34,283 nucleotides of DNA from JAHILA01 sp035528175 (GCA_035528175.1 DATKZC010000023.1:1-34283); one strand, 5' to 3'. Positions 1 through 8,062 are shown, counted from the stretch's first letter. Numbers and translations: made by a program. The notes: generated by a model from the letters alone, not told the origin.

Positions 1-466
1 TTAAGTAAATTCCATTGCCAAAATTGATTATTCCGCCTCTTTGGGCAATATAAAGCGGAATATTTTTCTGCTCAATGATTTTCATCCACTCTTTATATTG
101 ACTTGTATTGCGAACAATACCATTGGTTATAATCGCGCCAATATCGTATCTTTTAATAACTTCGATTAAACCATTAAGATGATCCTGTTCCGGATGCGTC
201 AAAACAATAACATCAATATACCTGTCATAAAAAGGAATTGCCCTGCCGATCTTTTCCAAAACACTTAAATCCGGACCGCCGTCTATCAACATCTGTTTTT
301 TGTCCCCTGTTTCAACAAAAATCGAATCTCCCTGCCCCACATCAAAAAATTCTACTTTTAAGGTTTGACTTTGCTTGGCTTCGGCAAAAACTTCAATCCA
401 AACCAATACTGCAATCAAAAAAAGAAAAATTAATATTTTAATTTTGTTTTTCTCTTGAAAGACCAT
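1..466 (-). CDS. ComEC-type metallo-beta-lactamase-fold protein (partial, runs off left edge)
   Basis: This reading frame starts at the ATG at 466 and is still open at base 1, so only about 155 residues are present. Residues about 10-28 form a hydrophobic signal anchor. The motif FFDVGQGDSIFVE follows at about 40-52, then IDGGPD at 61-66 and THPEQDHLNG at 90-99. These are the signatures of the metallo-beta-lactamase-like domain that forms the C-terminal third of ComEC/Rec2 proteins. Here it is a separate exported protein whose start overlaps the 3' end of the comEC channel gene by 37 bases, so the two are translationally linked. The family is thought to be an extracytoplasmic metal-dependent hydrolase or nuclease acting on the non-transported DNA strand; that role is inferred. 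A stand-alone hydrolase of similar fold is the alternative, but the position makes a split ComEC more likely. Confidence 0.85.
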   Translation of the reverse strand, partial: MVFQEKNKIKILIFLFLIAVLVWIEVFAEAKQSQTLKVEFFDVGQGDSIFVETGDKKQMLIDGGPDLSVLEKIGRAIPFYDRYIDVIVLTHPEQDHLNGLIEVIKRYDIGAIITNGIVRNTSQYKEWMKIIEQKNIPLYIAQRGGIINFGNGIYL

Positions 467-1740
467 ATGATGATTACAATTATTAAAACATAATACCCTG
501 CCAGCCAAGCCCAATGGATTTTAGGGATTTGTTTGGCAGCCCAGGGAATCTTAGAAAACCAATCAATCAAACGAAGAATATAAGCTGAGCCTAAATATGC
601 CGGCCAAAGCAAAATCTTTCCCAAAAACGGCCAAATTGCCACTCCTCCAAGGAAAATCAAACCGATTGCAGTGATAAATGGGATTAATGGCACAATCAAA
701 ATATTAGACACGGGTGAAATAAAAGAGATTTTTCCGAAATTATAAATCAAAACTGGCAATACCGCGATTTGCGCAGCTATGGTTGTAGTAATAATCTGCA
801 ATAAAAAACTAATTTGCTCCTGTTTTATAAGTTTTTCTAATAATTTATCAAAAATCGGCTTAATGTAAATTAATCCCAGCACAGCTAAAAATGATAATTG
901 AAACCCAATATCATATCTTAATAATAAAGGATTCAAAACCAGCATTATTGCTCCTGCAAAAACCATAATTCTGGCAGCATTGCTCAATCGACCGATTTTC
1001 TGGGTATAGAGCAGAATTGCGCCCATAATTCCTGCGCGCACTGCTGAAGCAGGCGCGCCGACCATGAAAATAAAAAGAAAAATCAGAATCAGAGTAAACC
1101 AGAACGCCTGCTTGCGCCACATTCCCAAACCGATTAGAACAAACATTAATATCTCGGAAATAATCACGATGTTCATTCCTGAAATCGCGACAATATGGCT
1201 GGTACCAGTAATACTTAATTCATTTTTTATTTTCTCGGAAAATATTTGTTTATTACCTAGAATCAAACCCTCTAAAATAGAAACTTCTGGAAATGGCATA
1301 ATATTTTCCACTTTTTGCGTCAGATTGTTCTTAAATTTTAAAATTGCAGAGAATATTTTATTGCCTTTGTCTTTTTCTAAAACTTCAATTTTCGGATAAT
1401 ACATTACATAGTAAATTTTATCTTTAGCCAAATATTGCTGATAATTAAATTCTTCAAACACGACTGGAAATTGCAATTTGCCGCTAATTTTCAAAATATC
1501 GCCATAATTATATTCGGGATATTTGCTGGTTGTGATTAAAATTTTCCCAATTTCGGTCTGAAGTGTTAATTTAACGTGATTACTCCTCTGATCCGGTTCT
1601 TTAATAATTTTTCCAATAAAAAAATCCCTGCCGGCAGGCAGGGATTCAGGGGTTCTTTTCTCAATAATTTTCGGCGACACAAAAAACACTACTACAATAA
1701 ATATCAAACAAATCACCAAAAATATATTTGATATTTTCAT
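430..1740 (-). CDS. comEC: ComEC/Rec2 family DNA-uptake channel, membrane part
   Basis: A protein of 436 residues with an N-terminal transmembrane segment (about 5-22), a short soluble DUF4131/OB-like part (about 40-120), then the polytopic Competence domain. The signature GTSHIVAISGMNIVII (about 180-195) and ASAVRAGIMG (about 231-240) are diagnostic. ComEC carries one strand of incoming DNA across the cytoplasmic membrane during natural transformation. The usual C-terminal metallo-beta-lactamase domain is missing and is encoded by the next gene (1-466), whose ATG lies inside this gene's end. The start overlaps the nrdG2 stop by 3 bases, so it lies in the nrdD-nrdG2-comEC transcription unit. 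Residues SLPAGRD near the N-terminus are encoded by a palindromic insert (1627-1642). DprA in the same window supports a working uptake pathway. Confidence 0.9.
   Translation of the reverse strand: MKISNIFLVICLIFIVVVFFVSPKIIEKRTPESLPAGRDFFIGKIIKEPDQRSNHVKLTLQTEIGKILITTSKYPEYNYGDILKISGKLQFPVVFEEFNYQQYLAKDKIYYVMYYPKIEVLEKDKGNKIFSAILKFKNNLTQKVENIMPFPEVSILEGLILGNKQIFSEKIKNELSITGTSHIVAISGMNIVIISEILMFVLIGLGMWRKQAFWFTLILIFLFIFMVGAPASAVRAGIMGAILLYTQKIGRLSNAARIMVFAGAIMLVLNPLLLRYDIGFQLSFLAVLGLIYIKPIFDKLLEKLIKQEQISFLLQIITTTIAAQIAVLPVLIYNFGKISFISPVSNILIVPLIPFITAIGLIFLGGVAIWPFLGKILLWPAYLGSAYILRLIDWFSKIPWAAKQIPKIHWAWLAGYYVLIIVIIIWSFKRKTKLKY
1627..1642. repeat. Palindromic insert (CCTGCC...GGCAGG family) in comEC
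   Basis: CCTGCCGGCAGGCAGG is a shortened member of the family whose full 20-bp form occurs in topA (14817-14836). Read in frame it yields LPAGR within the poorly conserved N-terminal domain of ComEC. Confidence 0.6.
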
Positions 1741-2477
1741 GCCCTCAACTCCACTCGCTCAATGTATTTTTCTAAAATCTTTTTAAACTTTTTTAAGGTT
1801 TCATCTGGATATGGTAAAACTTTTTCAAATTCTTTGTCCAGAACTTTTTTATTTTGAAATTGCTGTAAAGCGATTTTTTTTGCGCCTTGGAGCCATTGGC
1901 CGATTTTTTCTATATCGTCTTTTTCAACTAATCCTGGCACAACAGTTGTTCGAAATTCATAATCAATTCCGCTATTTTTAATTAGATCAACACTCTGTTT
2001 TACCCTGTTAAATGTCGCCTCTGGCGAACCCGCTTCACGGGATTTAATAGGGTGAATTTTTTCTCCAATTGCTTCTTTATACTTTTCAGGACTTGTCTTC
2101 ACGTCCATAGCAATAAAGTCCAATAATTTTTCTCTAATTAATCTTTCCAGCATTTCCGGATTACTACCATTACTGTCTAATTTTATTAGAAATTCTTTTA
2201 CTTTTATTTTTTTAATAAAATCCTCCAAATCCGCATTTATTGTCGGCTCCCCGCCAGTAATACAAATTCCGTCTATTAAACCGATTTTTGAATCCAGGAA
2301 TTTGAAAAAATCAGATTCGGAAATTTGCCCCTCGACTCGCTCCGCTCGCTCGGGGTCGACGATGTCGAGATTCTGGCAAAACCCGCATCTAAAATTGCAG
2401 CCGATTAAAAAAACAGTGGCCGCAACTTTTCCCGGATAATCAACGAGAGTAAGTTTTTGCAAACCACCGATTTTCAT
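1737..2477 (-). CDS. nrdG2: Anaerobic ribonucleotide reductase activating protein (radical SAM)
   Basis: A 246-residue radical SAM protein. The cluster motif GCNFRCGFC gives C27, C31 and C34 for the 4Fe-4S centre, and GGEPT at 75-79 binds S-adenosylmethionine. The N-terminus GGLQKLTLVDYPGK and the YEFRTTVVPG motif match the long NrdG2/PflA-like activase type rather than the short E. coli NrdG. It would make the glycyl radical on NrdD, whose gene lies 4 bases upstream. Two stretches look foreign: residues about 41-51 (DPERAERVEGQ) lie on a GC-rich insert (2328-2355), and PIKSREAGSPEATFNR lies on a 52-bp cloverleaf element (2002-2053). Both keep the frame and avoid the catalytic motifs. The gene ends in TGA. 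Confidence 0.9.
   Translation of the reverse strand: MKIGGLQKLTLVDYPGKVAATVFLIGCNFRCGFCQNLDIVDPERAERVEGQISESDFFKFLDSKIGLIDGICITGGEPTINADLEDFIKKIKVKEFLIKLDSNGSNPEMLERLIREKLLDFIAMDVKTSPEKYKEAIGEKIHPIKSREAGSPEATFNRVKQSVDLIKNSGIDYEFRTTVVPGLVEKDDIEKIGQWLQGAKKIALQQFQNKKVLDKEFEKVLPYPDETLKKFKKILEKYIERVELRA
2002..2053. repeat. 52-bp cloverleaf palindromic element, copy 1 (inside nrdG2)
   Basis: Outer arms ACCCTGTTAAAT (2002-2013) and ATTTAATAGGGT (2042-2053) are complementary at 11 of 12 positions, with one G-T pair. Between them sit two hairpins, TCGCC-TCT-GGCGA (2015-2027) and CCCG-CTTCA-CGGG (2029-2041). The same architecture and much of the sequence recur at 8287-8342. This copy is translated in frame as part of the NrdG2-like activase. 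Confidence 0.8.
2328..2355. repeat. GC-rich inserted segment in nrdG2
   Basis: A 28-base GC-rich stretch bounded by CCCC and GGGG, with repeated CTCG/GCTC words, stands out against AT-rich surroundings. It encodes ERAERVEG between the cluster-binding loop and helix of the radical SAM domain, a place where relatives vary in length. Its pairing is imperfect, so assignment to a palindromic family is tentative. Confidence 0.45.
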
Positions 2478-2481
2478 ATTT

Positions 2482-4602
2482 TTATGCTTTAACTTTGAAT
2501 TCTAATCTGTGCTTAAATTCTTCCTGCTTCCCCTTATTCCACTGCTGGACTGGTCTTAAATATCCGACAATTCTCGAATAAACTTCGCAGGGCTGTTCAA
2601 TTATGCATTTAGGGCAGGTCCAATGCTCGCCATTGAGATAACCATGATTCGGACAGATGCTGAAAGTCGGAGTAAGAGTAAAATACGGCAAATGGAATTT
2701 GGTAAAAACTTTTTTAATCAAACTTTTAACCACTTCGTTATCATTAATTCTTTCTCCCAAAAATCCATGAAATACTGTACCGCCGGTGTATTTTGTCTGT
2801 AAATCATCCTGCAGTTTTATTGCCTCAAATAAATCGTCAGTATAGCCAACCGGCAATTGCGTGGAGTTGGTATAATACGGCTCGCCATTTCCAGCAGCAA
2901 TAATATTAGGATATTGTTTTCTGTCTATTTTTGCCAATCTATAAGAAGTTCCTTCGCTTGGCGATGCTTCAAGATTATACATATTGCCGGTCGATTCTTG
3001 ATACATTTTTATTCTTTCCCTCATAAACTCCAAAACTTCAATTGCAAATTTTCTTCCTTCAGAACTAGCAATATCTTTGTTCACCTTGCCTACCGTCAGG
3101 CAGGTAAAATTCAATAAGGCCTCATTCATACCAACTAATCCAATGGTTGAAAAATGATTTCCCCAATAAGCTCCGCGCATTTTTTTCATGCCTTCCAGAT
3201 AAAACCTCGCATACGGATACAACCCTTTTTCAGTAAATATTTCAATTGTCTTTCTTTTTATTTCCAATGATTCCTTTGCCAAATCCATTAATTGTTTCAA
3301 CCGATTGAAAAATTCTTCTTTTGTTTTTGAAAGATAGCCGATGCGCGGCATATTAATCGTCACAACACCAATACTCCCGGTTAATGGCGCAGCACCGAAT
3401 AACCCCCCTCCTCTTTTATATAATTCCCTGTTATCCAAACGCAAACGACAACACATTGAACGCGCGTCTTCAGGATTCATTTCACTATTAATAAAATTGG
3501 CAAAATATGGAATGCCATACTTAGCAGTCATTTCCCAGACCGAATCAAGAATAGGATTATCCCATTGAAAATTTTTGGTTATGTTATAGGTCGGGATGGG
3601 AAATGTAAACACCCTGCCAGAAGCATCTCCTTCATTCATAACTTCAGCAAATGCCTTGTTAATCATATCCATTTCATCCTGGAATTCACTATAAGTTTCT
3701 TTTTGCGGCTTACCGCCGATTATTATCGGATTATTTTTAAGATTTTCCGGCACTACTAAATCCATTGTAATATTGGTAAAGGGCGTCTGGAATCCCACGC
3801 GCGTGGGAACATTACAATTGTATACAAATTCCTGTATTGCCTGCTTAACTTGTTTGTAATCTAAATTGTCATACCTGACAAAAGGAGCGAGCAAGGTGTC
3901 AAAATTTGAAAATGCTTCAGCTCCTGCTGTCTCACCTTGTAAAGTGTAAAAGAAATTTACCATCTGCCCTAAGGCAACTCTTAAATGTTTTGCCGGTGTT
4001 GTTTCTACTTTGCCCGCAACTCCGCGGAATCCTTTCATCAATAAATCAATTAAATCCCATCCGCAGCAATAAGTTGCCAAAACTCCTAAGTCGTGTATAT
4101 GGAAATCGCCGGAATCAACTGCTTCCCGAATTTCTTCAGGATAAATTTTATTTATCCAATATCTTTTTGTAACCGCATTGGAAATATGATTATTCAACCC
4201 TTGCAAAGAATAAGCCATATTGCTGTTTTCCCTGACTTCCCAGTTTAAATCTTCTAGATAACCATTAACCATGTCCATTGCTTCGCTAATAGCAATTTGC
4301 GCGTCCCTGATTCTTCTTCTTTGTTCGCGGTATAAGATATAGGAACGGGCAGTTTCTGCAAAATCATTCAAAATTAAAACTTCTTCTGCTATATTTTGGA
4401 TTTCCTCAACCGTCGGAATATAATCTTTTTTGAATCTCTTATTTAAAAAAGCCACCACTTTATTGGAAAGCCGCTTGGCAATGCCGCGACCTCCTTCATT
4501 GGTGGCGGTTAATGCTTTAAAAATCGCTTCAGTAATTTTGTCCTGTTCAAAATCAAATATTTTCCCGTCTCTCTTTTTTATTTGTGTGAATTTATTCTTC
4601 AT
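2482..4602 (-). CDS. nrdD: Anaerobic (class III) ribonucleoside-triphosphate reductase
   Basis: A 706-residue protein that reduces ribonucleoside triphosphates to deoxyribonucleotides using a glycyl radical, without oxygen. Residues about 4-95 form an ATP-cone regulatory domain (ITQIKKRDG-like start, ETARSYILYREQR end). The barrel carries YCCGWDL at about 178-184 and the conserved NNHISNAVTKRYW region. Near the C-terminus a zinc site (CPNHGYLNGEHW, CPKC, CEVYSR) is followed by SRIVGYLRPVQQWNKG, where the glycine of VGY is the expected radical site. The activase gene follows 4 bases downstream. Residues TCLTVGKVN in the NF..KDIAS region are encoded by a palindromic insert (3085-3104). A good promoter lies just upstream; the leader is short (about 15 nt) and shows no Shine-Dalgarno sequence. 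Confidence 0.95.
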   Translation of the reverse strand: MKNKFTQIKKRDGKIFDFEQDKITEAIFKALTATNEGGRGIAKRLSNKVVAFLNKRFKKDYIPTVEEIQNIAEEVLILNDFAETARSYILYREQRRRIRDAQIAISEAMDMVNGYLEDLNWEVRENSNMAYSLQGLNNHISNAVTKRYWINKIYPEEIREAVDSGDFHIHDLGVLATYCCGWDLIDLLMKGFRGVAGKVETTPAKHLRVALGQMVNFFYTLQGETAGAEAFSNFDTLLAPFVRYDNLDYKQVKQAIQEFVYNCNVPTRVGFQTPFTNITMDLVVPENLKNNPIIIGGKPQKETYSEFQDEMDMINKAFAEVMNEGDASGRVFTFPIPTYNITKNFQWDNPILDSVWEMTAKYGIPYFANFINSEMNPEDARSMCCRLRLDNRELYKRGGGLFGAAPLTGSIGVVTINMPRIGYLSKTKEEFFNRLKQLMDLAKESLEIKRKTIEIFTEKGLYPYARFYLEGMKKMRGAYWGNHFSTIGLVGMNEALLNFTCLTVGKVNKDIASSEGRKFAIEVLEFMRERIKMYQESTGNMYNLEASPSEGTSYRLAKIDRKQYPNIIAAGNGEPYYTNSTQLPVGYTDDLFEAIKLQDDLQTKYTGGTVFHGFLGERINDNEVVKSLIKKVFTKFHLPYFTLTPTFSICPNHGYLNGEHWTCPKCIIEQPCEVYSRIVGYLRPVQQWNKGKQEEFKHRLEFKVKA
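3085..3104. repeat. Palindromic insert (CCTGCC...GGCAGG family) in nrdD
   Basis: CTTGCCTACCGTCAGGCAGG matches the perfect 20-bp palindrome of topA at 17 of 20 positions. In frame it adds roughly the residues CLTVGK to NrdD at a site where related proteins read directly from NF to GKDIA. Confidence 0.65.
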
Positions 4603-4623
4603 AAAAATCTTAGTTAATACTTA

Positions 4624-4652
4624 ATTTTAGAGGATAAAAAAAAATAGGTCAA
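4624..4652 (-). promoter_or_regulatory. Promoter of nrdD-nrdG2-comEC
   Basis: On the minus strand a -35 TTGACC (4652-4647), a 17-base spacer and a -10 TAAAAT (4629-4624) predict a start near 4617, about 15 nt before the nrdD ATG. The -35 box overlaps the ftsZ terminator hairpin. Confidence 0.65.
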
Positions 4653-4666
4653 CTAGTGCCTATTTT
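4636..4666 (-). terminator. Rho-independent terminator after ftsZ
   Basis: Plus-strand AAAATAGG (4641-4648) and CCTATTTT (4659-4666) pair perfectly over 8 bp with a 10-base loop. Read on the minus strand the hairpin is followed by a run of U (4644-4636), directly downstream of the ftsZ stop at 4685. Confidence 0.8.
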
Positions 4667-4684
4667 AAATTATATTTCGCAAAT

Positions 4685-5839
4685 CTATTTCCCTTTTTTG
4701 CGAATAAAAGTAGGGATATCCCATTCGTCATCATCATCTCCGCCTAATGGACTTTTATAAGTTGTTATGTTTTCATCTTTTTTTTCCTCTTTTTTGGTTT
4801 TCCTTTTCTCTACTTCCATTGTCGGTGAGGAAATTATTTCCGGTTCTAAAACTAATTGATTGGAATTATATTTGCCGTTGCTCATATTGCTGAATCCAGT
4901 TGCAATTACCGTGATTTTTATTTCTCCTTTCTTCATTTTCTCGTCAAGCACTGCGCCGAAAATTACTTTGGCATCGCGGTCAACTGATTCAGTAATAGTT
5001 TTTGCCGCTTCGCTGATTTCAATCATCCCCAAGTCCGAATTTCCAGTAATGTTAAACAAAACTCCCTTTGCTCCTTCAATTGAAAATTCCAATAGTGGAG
5101 AACTGATGGCTGTTTTTGCCGCTTCTGTTGCCCTGTCTTCTCCCGAAGCGCGACCAATACCCATAATGGCTGGCCCGGAGTTTTCCATAATAGTTTTAAT
5201 ATCGGCAAAATCAAGATTAATAATTCCGGGATAAATAATCAAGTCGGAAATTCCCTGGACTGCTTGTCTTAAAACATCATCTACAATTCCAAAAGCATTT
5301 AAAAGAGAAACTTTCTTATCAATAACATTTAAAAGGCGGTCATTGGGAATAATAATAATAGTATCAACTTTTTGCTTTAATTCCGCTAATCCTTCTTCGG
5401 CAATTCTTGCTCTCTGTGAGCCCTCAAAAGAAAATGGCTTGGTTACTACTGCCACAGTCAATGCGCCGGTTTCTTTGGCTAGTTCTGCTACTATTGGCGA
5501 TGCTCCTGTACCCGTGCCTCCGCCCATACCACAGGTAATAAAAACCATATCCGAACCGCGCAGAGCCTGTTGAAGCTCTTCCTTATTTTCTTCTGCTGCT
5601 TTTTTGCCGATTTCCGGATTCATGCCTGCGCCCATGCCTTTAGTAAGCACTTTACCAATATGAATTTTCTGCTGAGCTTTATTGTTATGAAGTGCCTGCA
5701 CGTCTGTATTAACGGCAATAAAATCAACGCCCTTAATTCCACAAGACATCATACGGCTAATGGCATTATGACCACTTCCGCCAACGCCCACGACTTTAAT
5801 GCGGGCAAATGTTTCAATTTCTGGTTTAATTTGAGGCAT
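4685..5839 (-). CDS. ftsZ: Cell division GTPase FtsZ
   Basis: A 384-residue tubulin homologue that polymerises into the division ring. The nucleotide loop GVGGSGHNAISRM (about 17-29), the tubulin signature GGGTGTGASP (about 105-114) and the NTDVQAL segment are present. After the C-terminal globular domain comes a charged linker (about 325-365) with KKEEKKDE and a DDDDE run, ending in DIPTFIRKK. That tail matches the conserved FtsZ C-terminal peptide that binds FtsA, encoded just upstream. The gene has its own promoter in the 47-base gap after ftsA and a strong terminator behind it, so it can be expressed apart from the upstream genes. Confidence 0.97.
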   Translation of the reverse strand: MPQIKPEIETFARIKVVGVGGSGHNAISRMMSCGIKGVDFIAVNTDVQALHNNKAQQKIHIGKVLTKGMGAGMNPEIGKKAAEENKEELQQALRGSDMVFITCGMGGGTGTGASPIVAELAKETGALTVAVVTKPFSFEGSQRARIAEEGLAELKQKVDTIIIIPNDRLLNVIDKKVSLLNAFGIVDDVLRQAVQGISDLIIYPGIINLDFADIKTIMENSGPAIMGIGRASGEDRATEAAKTAISSPLLEFSIEGAKGVLFNITGNSDLGMIEISEAAKTITESVDRDAKVIFGAVLDEKMKKGEIKITVIATGFSNMSNGKYNSNQLVLEPEIISSPTMEVEKRKTKKEEKKDENITTYKSPLGGDDDDEWDIPTFIRKKGK

Positions 5840-5855
5840 ATATTTGCGAAACTCT

Positions 5856-5884
5856 ATCCTATCCCTTATTTAAAATTAAGTCAA
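5856..5884 (-). promoter_or_regulatory. Promoter of ftsZ
   Basis: TTGACT (5884-5879), a 17-base spacer and TAGGAT (5861-5856) on the minus strand predict a start near 5849, ten bases before the ftsZ ATG. The -35 box lies at the ftsA stop codon. The -10 box matches only 4 of 6 consensus bases. Confidence 0.5.
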
Positions 5885-5886
5885 TA

Positions 5887-7146
5887 TTATGGGACAAAAC
5901 CTCCAAATAATTTCTGTAATTTGGCAATTATCTTACCGATGATTCCTTTTGGACTGATTTTCGGAGAAAATACATTTCCGCTTCTTCCCCCGTCATGAAA
6001 TTCTGTAGCTTTATGTATTAATCCTATTGCTGTGGCAAAACTAGGATCATCAACCTTATCAACCAAACCGTCTATGTCTTGAGGATATCCAATTTGGACA
6101 TTTAATTTTAATCTATTCTTTGCCAAATCAATAATTCCCGGAATTTTTGAACCGCCACCAACCAGAACCACGCCTGAAGGCAACATTCTTTCTTTGCCGA
6201 TTCTTTTTAATTCTCTGTTTACTAATATGAAAATCTCATCGATTCTTGCTTCAATTATCTTGGCTACGTCTTTACGGTTAGCCACTCCTTCTTCTTTATT
6301 ATCTATTTTAGACAAATCAATAACATCTTTTTTGCTGATTTCTTCAGGTAGGCAGGAGCCGTAAGTAAGTTTCACTTTCTCCGCAACATCAACGCTAGTC
6401 TGTAAACCAATAGCAATATCATTAGTAATATGAGCGGAACCAATAGGCAGAATCTGAACATCTAGCAATTTCCCTTCTTCGTAAACCGACATGCCAACCG
6501 TGCCCGCGCCAAAATCTAAAACCAGAACCCCGAGCTCTTTTTGTTTTTTTGTAAGCACTGCGTTCGACGCAGCTAAAATATTTAAAACCAATCCTTCAAT
6601 TTCAATTCTATTTAGAGCAAGGCATTTTCTTAAATTTTTTAAATGCTGGGCATGGCCCTCGATAATCAAAGTATCAACCTCCAGACGCACGCCGTTCATT
6701 CCTCTTGGATCCTGAATTCCATCCTGGCCGTCCAAGTTAAATTCCCGGGCAATAATATCCAAAACTTCTTTATTTGGCCCAAGGGAAACTGCCGAAGCAT
6801 TGCTAATAGCGCGCAAAACATCATCTTCGGAAACTTCTTCGTCAGCCCGCGACACAGCAGCTATTCCTTTACTATTTTTTGCTTTAATATGACTTCCGCC
6901 GATTGCAATATAGGCCTTTTCAATCGCAAAGCCAGTCATTCTTTCCGCTTGATCAATGGATTTTTTGATACTTTTTACCATTTCTTCTATATCAACAATC
7001 ACGCCCTTTCTCATACCAAAAGAAATACTTTCGCCGATGCCGATTATTTTCGGCTTCGTCTCCTCTTTTACCCTGACAGAAGCCGCTACCGTTCTAACCT
7101 TGCTCGTGCCGACATCTATACCGACTATAATATGATTTTTTGCCAT
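5887..7146 (-). CDS. ftsA: Cell division protein FtsA
   Basis: A 419-residue actin-family ATPase that tethers FtsZ to the membrane. The phosphate-1 motif GIDVGTSKVRTVAAS is at about 9-23, the SHS2 insert follows with AYIAIGGSHIKA, and LDFGAGT plus VVLVGGGSKIPG form the phosphate-2 and adenosine motifs. The end, GIIGKIIAKLQKLFGGF, is an amphipathic helix typical of the FtsA membrane-targeting sequence. The start overlaps the ybeY 3' end by 22 bases. An AGGAGG sequence is present but only one base before the ATG, too close for a standard Shine-Dalgarno pairing, so translation may depend on coupling to ybeY. ftsZ follows after 47 bases. Confidence 0.96.
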   Translation of the reverse strand: MAKNHIIVGIDVGTSKVRTVAASVRVKEETKPKIIGIGESISFGMRKGVIVDIEEMVKSIKKSIDQAERMTGFAIEKAYIAIGGSHIKAKNSKGIAAVSRADEEVSEDDVLRAISNASAVSLGPNKEVLDIIAREFNLDGQDGIQDPRGMNGVRLEVDTLIIEGHAQHLKNLRKCLALNRIEIEGLVLNILAASNAVLTKKQKELGVLVLDFGAGTVGMSVYEEGKLLDVQILPIGSAHITNDIAIGLQTSVDVAEKVKLTYGSCLPEEISKKDVIDLSKIDNKEEGVANRKDVAKIIEARIDEIFILVNRELKRIGKERMLPSGVVLVGGGSKIPGIIDLAKNRLKLNVQIGYPQDIDGLVDKVDDPSFATAIGLIHKATEFHDGGRSGNVFSPKISPKGIIGKIIAKLQKLFGGFVP

Positions 7147-7565
7147 ACCTCCTTTTGTTTTTTTAACATTTTATTAAAATCTTTTTTTGTTTTGTCGTCA
7201 TATCCGGCCAAATGCAACATACCATGAACTAATAAAATCGATAATTCTTCTTTCAAGACATTATTCAATTCTTTTGCCTGTCTTTTTGCCTGATCCAAGC
7301 AAATAATTATTTCGCCCTGGCCGCCGAATTGGAGACCGTAATCAAACGCCAATACATCGGTTGTGTAATTTCTGTTCCGATGTTTTTTATTCAATTTAAT
7401 CATTTCTTTATCGCCCACAACCGCCACGCTCAATTCTGAAAACTTTTTTAAATTTTTTATCCCGAGCTTATTGAGAGATAATATCTGTTCCGCAACTTTT
7501 TTCAAAAATCCCAGTATGATTTTCTTCCTTGTTAAATTATTTATCTCGATTTTTATTTTTCCCAT
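7125..7565 (-). CDS. ybeY: Endoribonuclease YbeY (altered zinc site)
   Basis: A 146-residue member of the YbeY/UPF0054 family, a single-strand endoribonuclease used in 16S rRNA maturation and ribosome quality control. The core NRNYTTDVLAFDY and the C-terminal HGMLHLAGYDD segment identify it. The family metal site is normally three histidines in HGxLHLxGYDH. Here H114 and H118 are present but the third position is D124. Asp could still bind metal, but this departs from the usual pattern. The ATG overlaps the yqeY stop by one base (TAATG), with AAAGGA just ahead. The gene lies between yqeY and ftsA in the rpsU cluster. Confidence 0.92.
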   Translation of the reverse strand: MGKIKIEINNLTRKKIILGFLKKVAEQILSLNKLGIKNLKKFSELSVAVVGDKEMIKLNKKHRNRNYTTDVLAFDYGLQFGGQGEIIICLDQAKRQAKELNNVLKEELSILLVHGMLHLAGYDDKTKKDFNKMLKKQKEVWQKIIL

Positions 7566-8056
7566 TATCCTTTTAATAATTCGCCGACAATTTTATTAAC
7601 CATTTTGCCGTCTGTCTTGCCTTTGACCTGTGACATTACTATTAACATTACTTTACCAGTATCTTTAGGCCCGATTGCGCCAATATCCGCAATTGCTTTT
7701 TTTACAATTTCTTTTACTGCATCTTCGGATATTTGTTCCGGCAAATATTTCTTTAAAATTTCCAATTCTTTTGTTTCTTTTTCCACTAAATCCTGCCTAT
7801 CACCTTTTGTAAATTCCTCAATTGAATCTTTTCTTTTTTTTGCTTCGCCGGAAATAACATCTGTTATTTCTTCGTCTGTTAATTTACTTTCTTTTTCTAG
7901 CTTTTTAATATCTTTTTCTTGTTTGCTCAATTTTGTCCTTTTTTCTATTTCTTTGTTATGAATCACGGCATTAATCCCCCGCAATACCAATAATAACAAT
8001 TCTTCCTTATTAATCATTGCCTGTTTGATATCTTGATTTATTTTTTCCTTTAACAT
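7565..8056 (-). CDS. yqeY: GatB/YqeY domain protein
   Basis: A 163-residue protein of the YqeY family, which shares the helical tail domain of the GatB subunit of tRNA-dependent amidotransferase. Visible family features are the N-terminal LKEKINQDIKQAM, the RGINAVIHNKEIEKR stretch and the C-terminal YLPEQISEDAVKEIV and KDTGKVMLIVMSQVKGKTDGKMVNKIV. Its exact role is not established; tRNA or ribosome binding is usually assumed. It follows rpsU by 7 bases, an association common in many bacteria. A TATAAT box sits at 8068-8063, which would place transcription start at the A of this ATG. Confidence 0.92.
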   Translation of the reverse strand: MLKEKINQDIKQAMINKEELLLLVLRGINAVIHNKEIEKRTKLSKQEKDIKKLEKESKLTDEEITDVISGEAKKRKDSIEEFTKGDRQDLVEKETKELEILKKYLPEQISEDAVKEIVKKAIADIGAIGPKDTGKVMLIVMSQVKGKTDGKMVNKIVGELLKG

Positions 8057-8062
8057 GATTTT

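Noticed and set aside
238..441. Plus-strand open frame of 67 residues
   Set aside because: It is the antisense shadow of the metallo-beta-lactamase-fold gene, which has clear motifs on the minus strand.
6351..6367. CAGGTAGGCAGGAG in ftsA as another palindromic insert
   Set aside because: It contains only half of the palindrome, and the encoded YGSCLPEE fits the normal FtsA sequence at this place.
6643..7227. Long plus-strand open frame of 194 residues
   Set aside because: It lies opposite ftsA, which has full family motifs; the predicted protein is low in complexity and has no recognisable domain.
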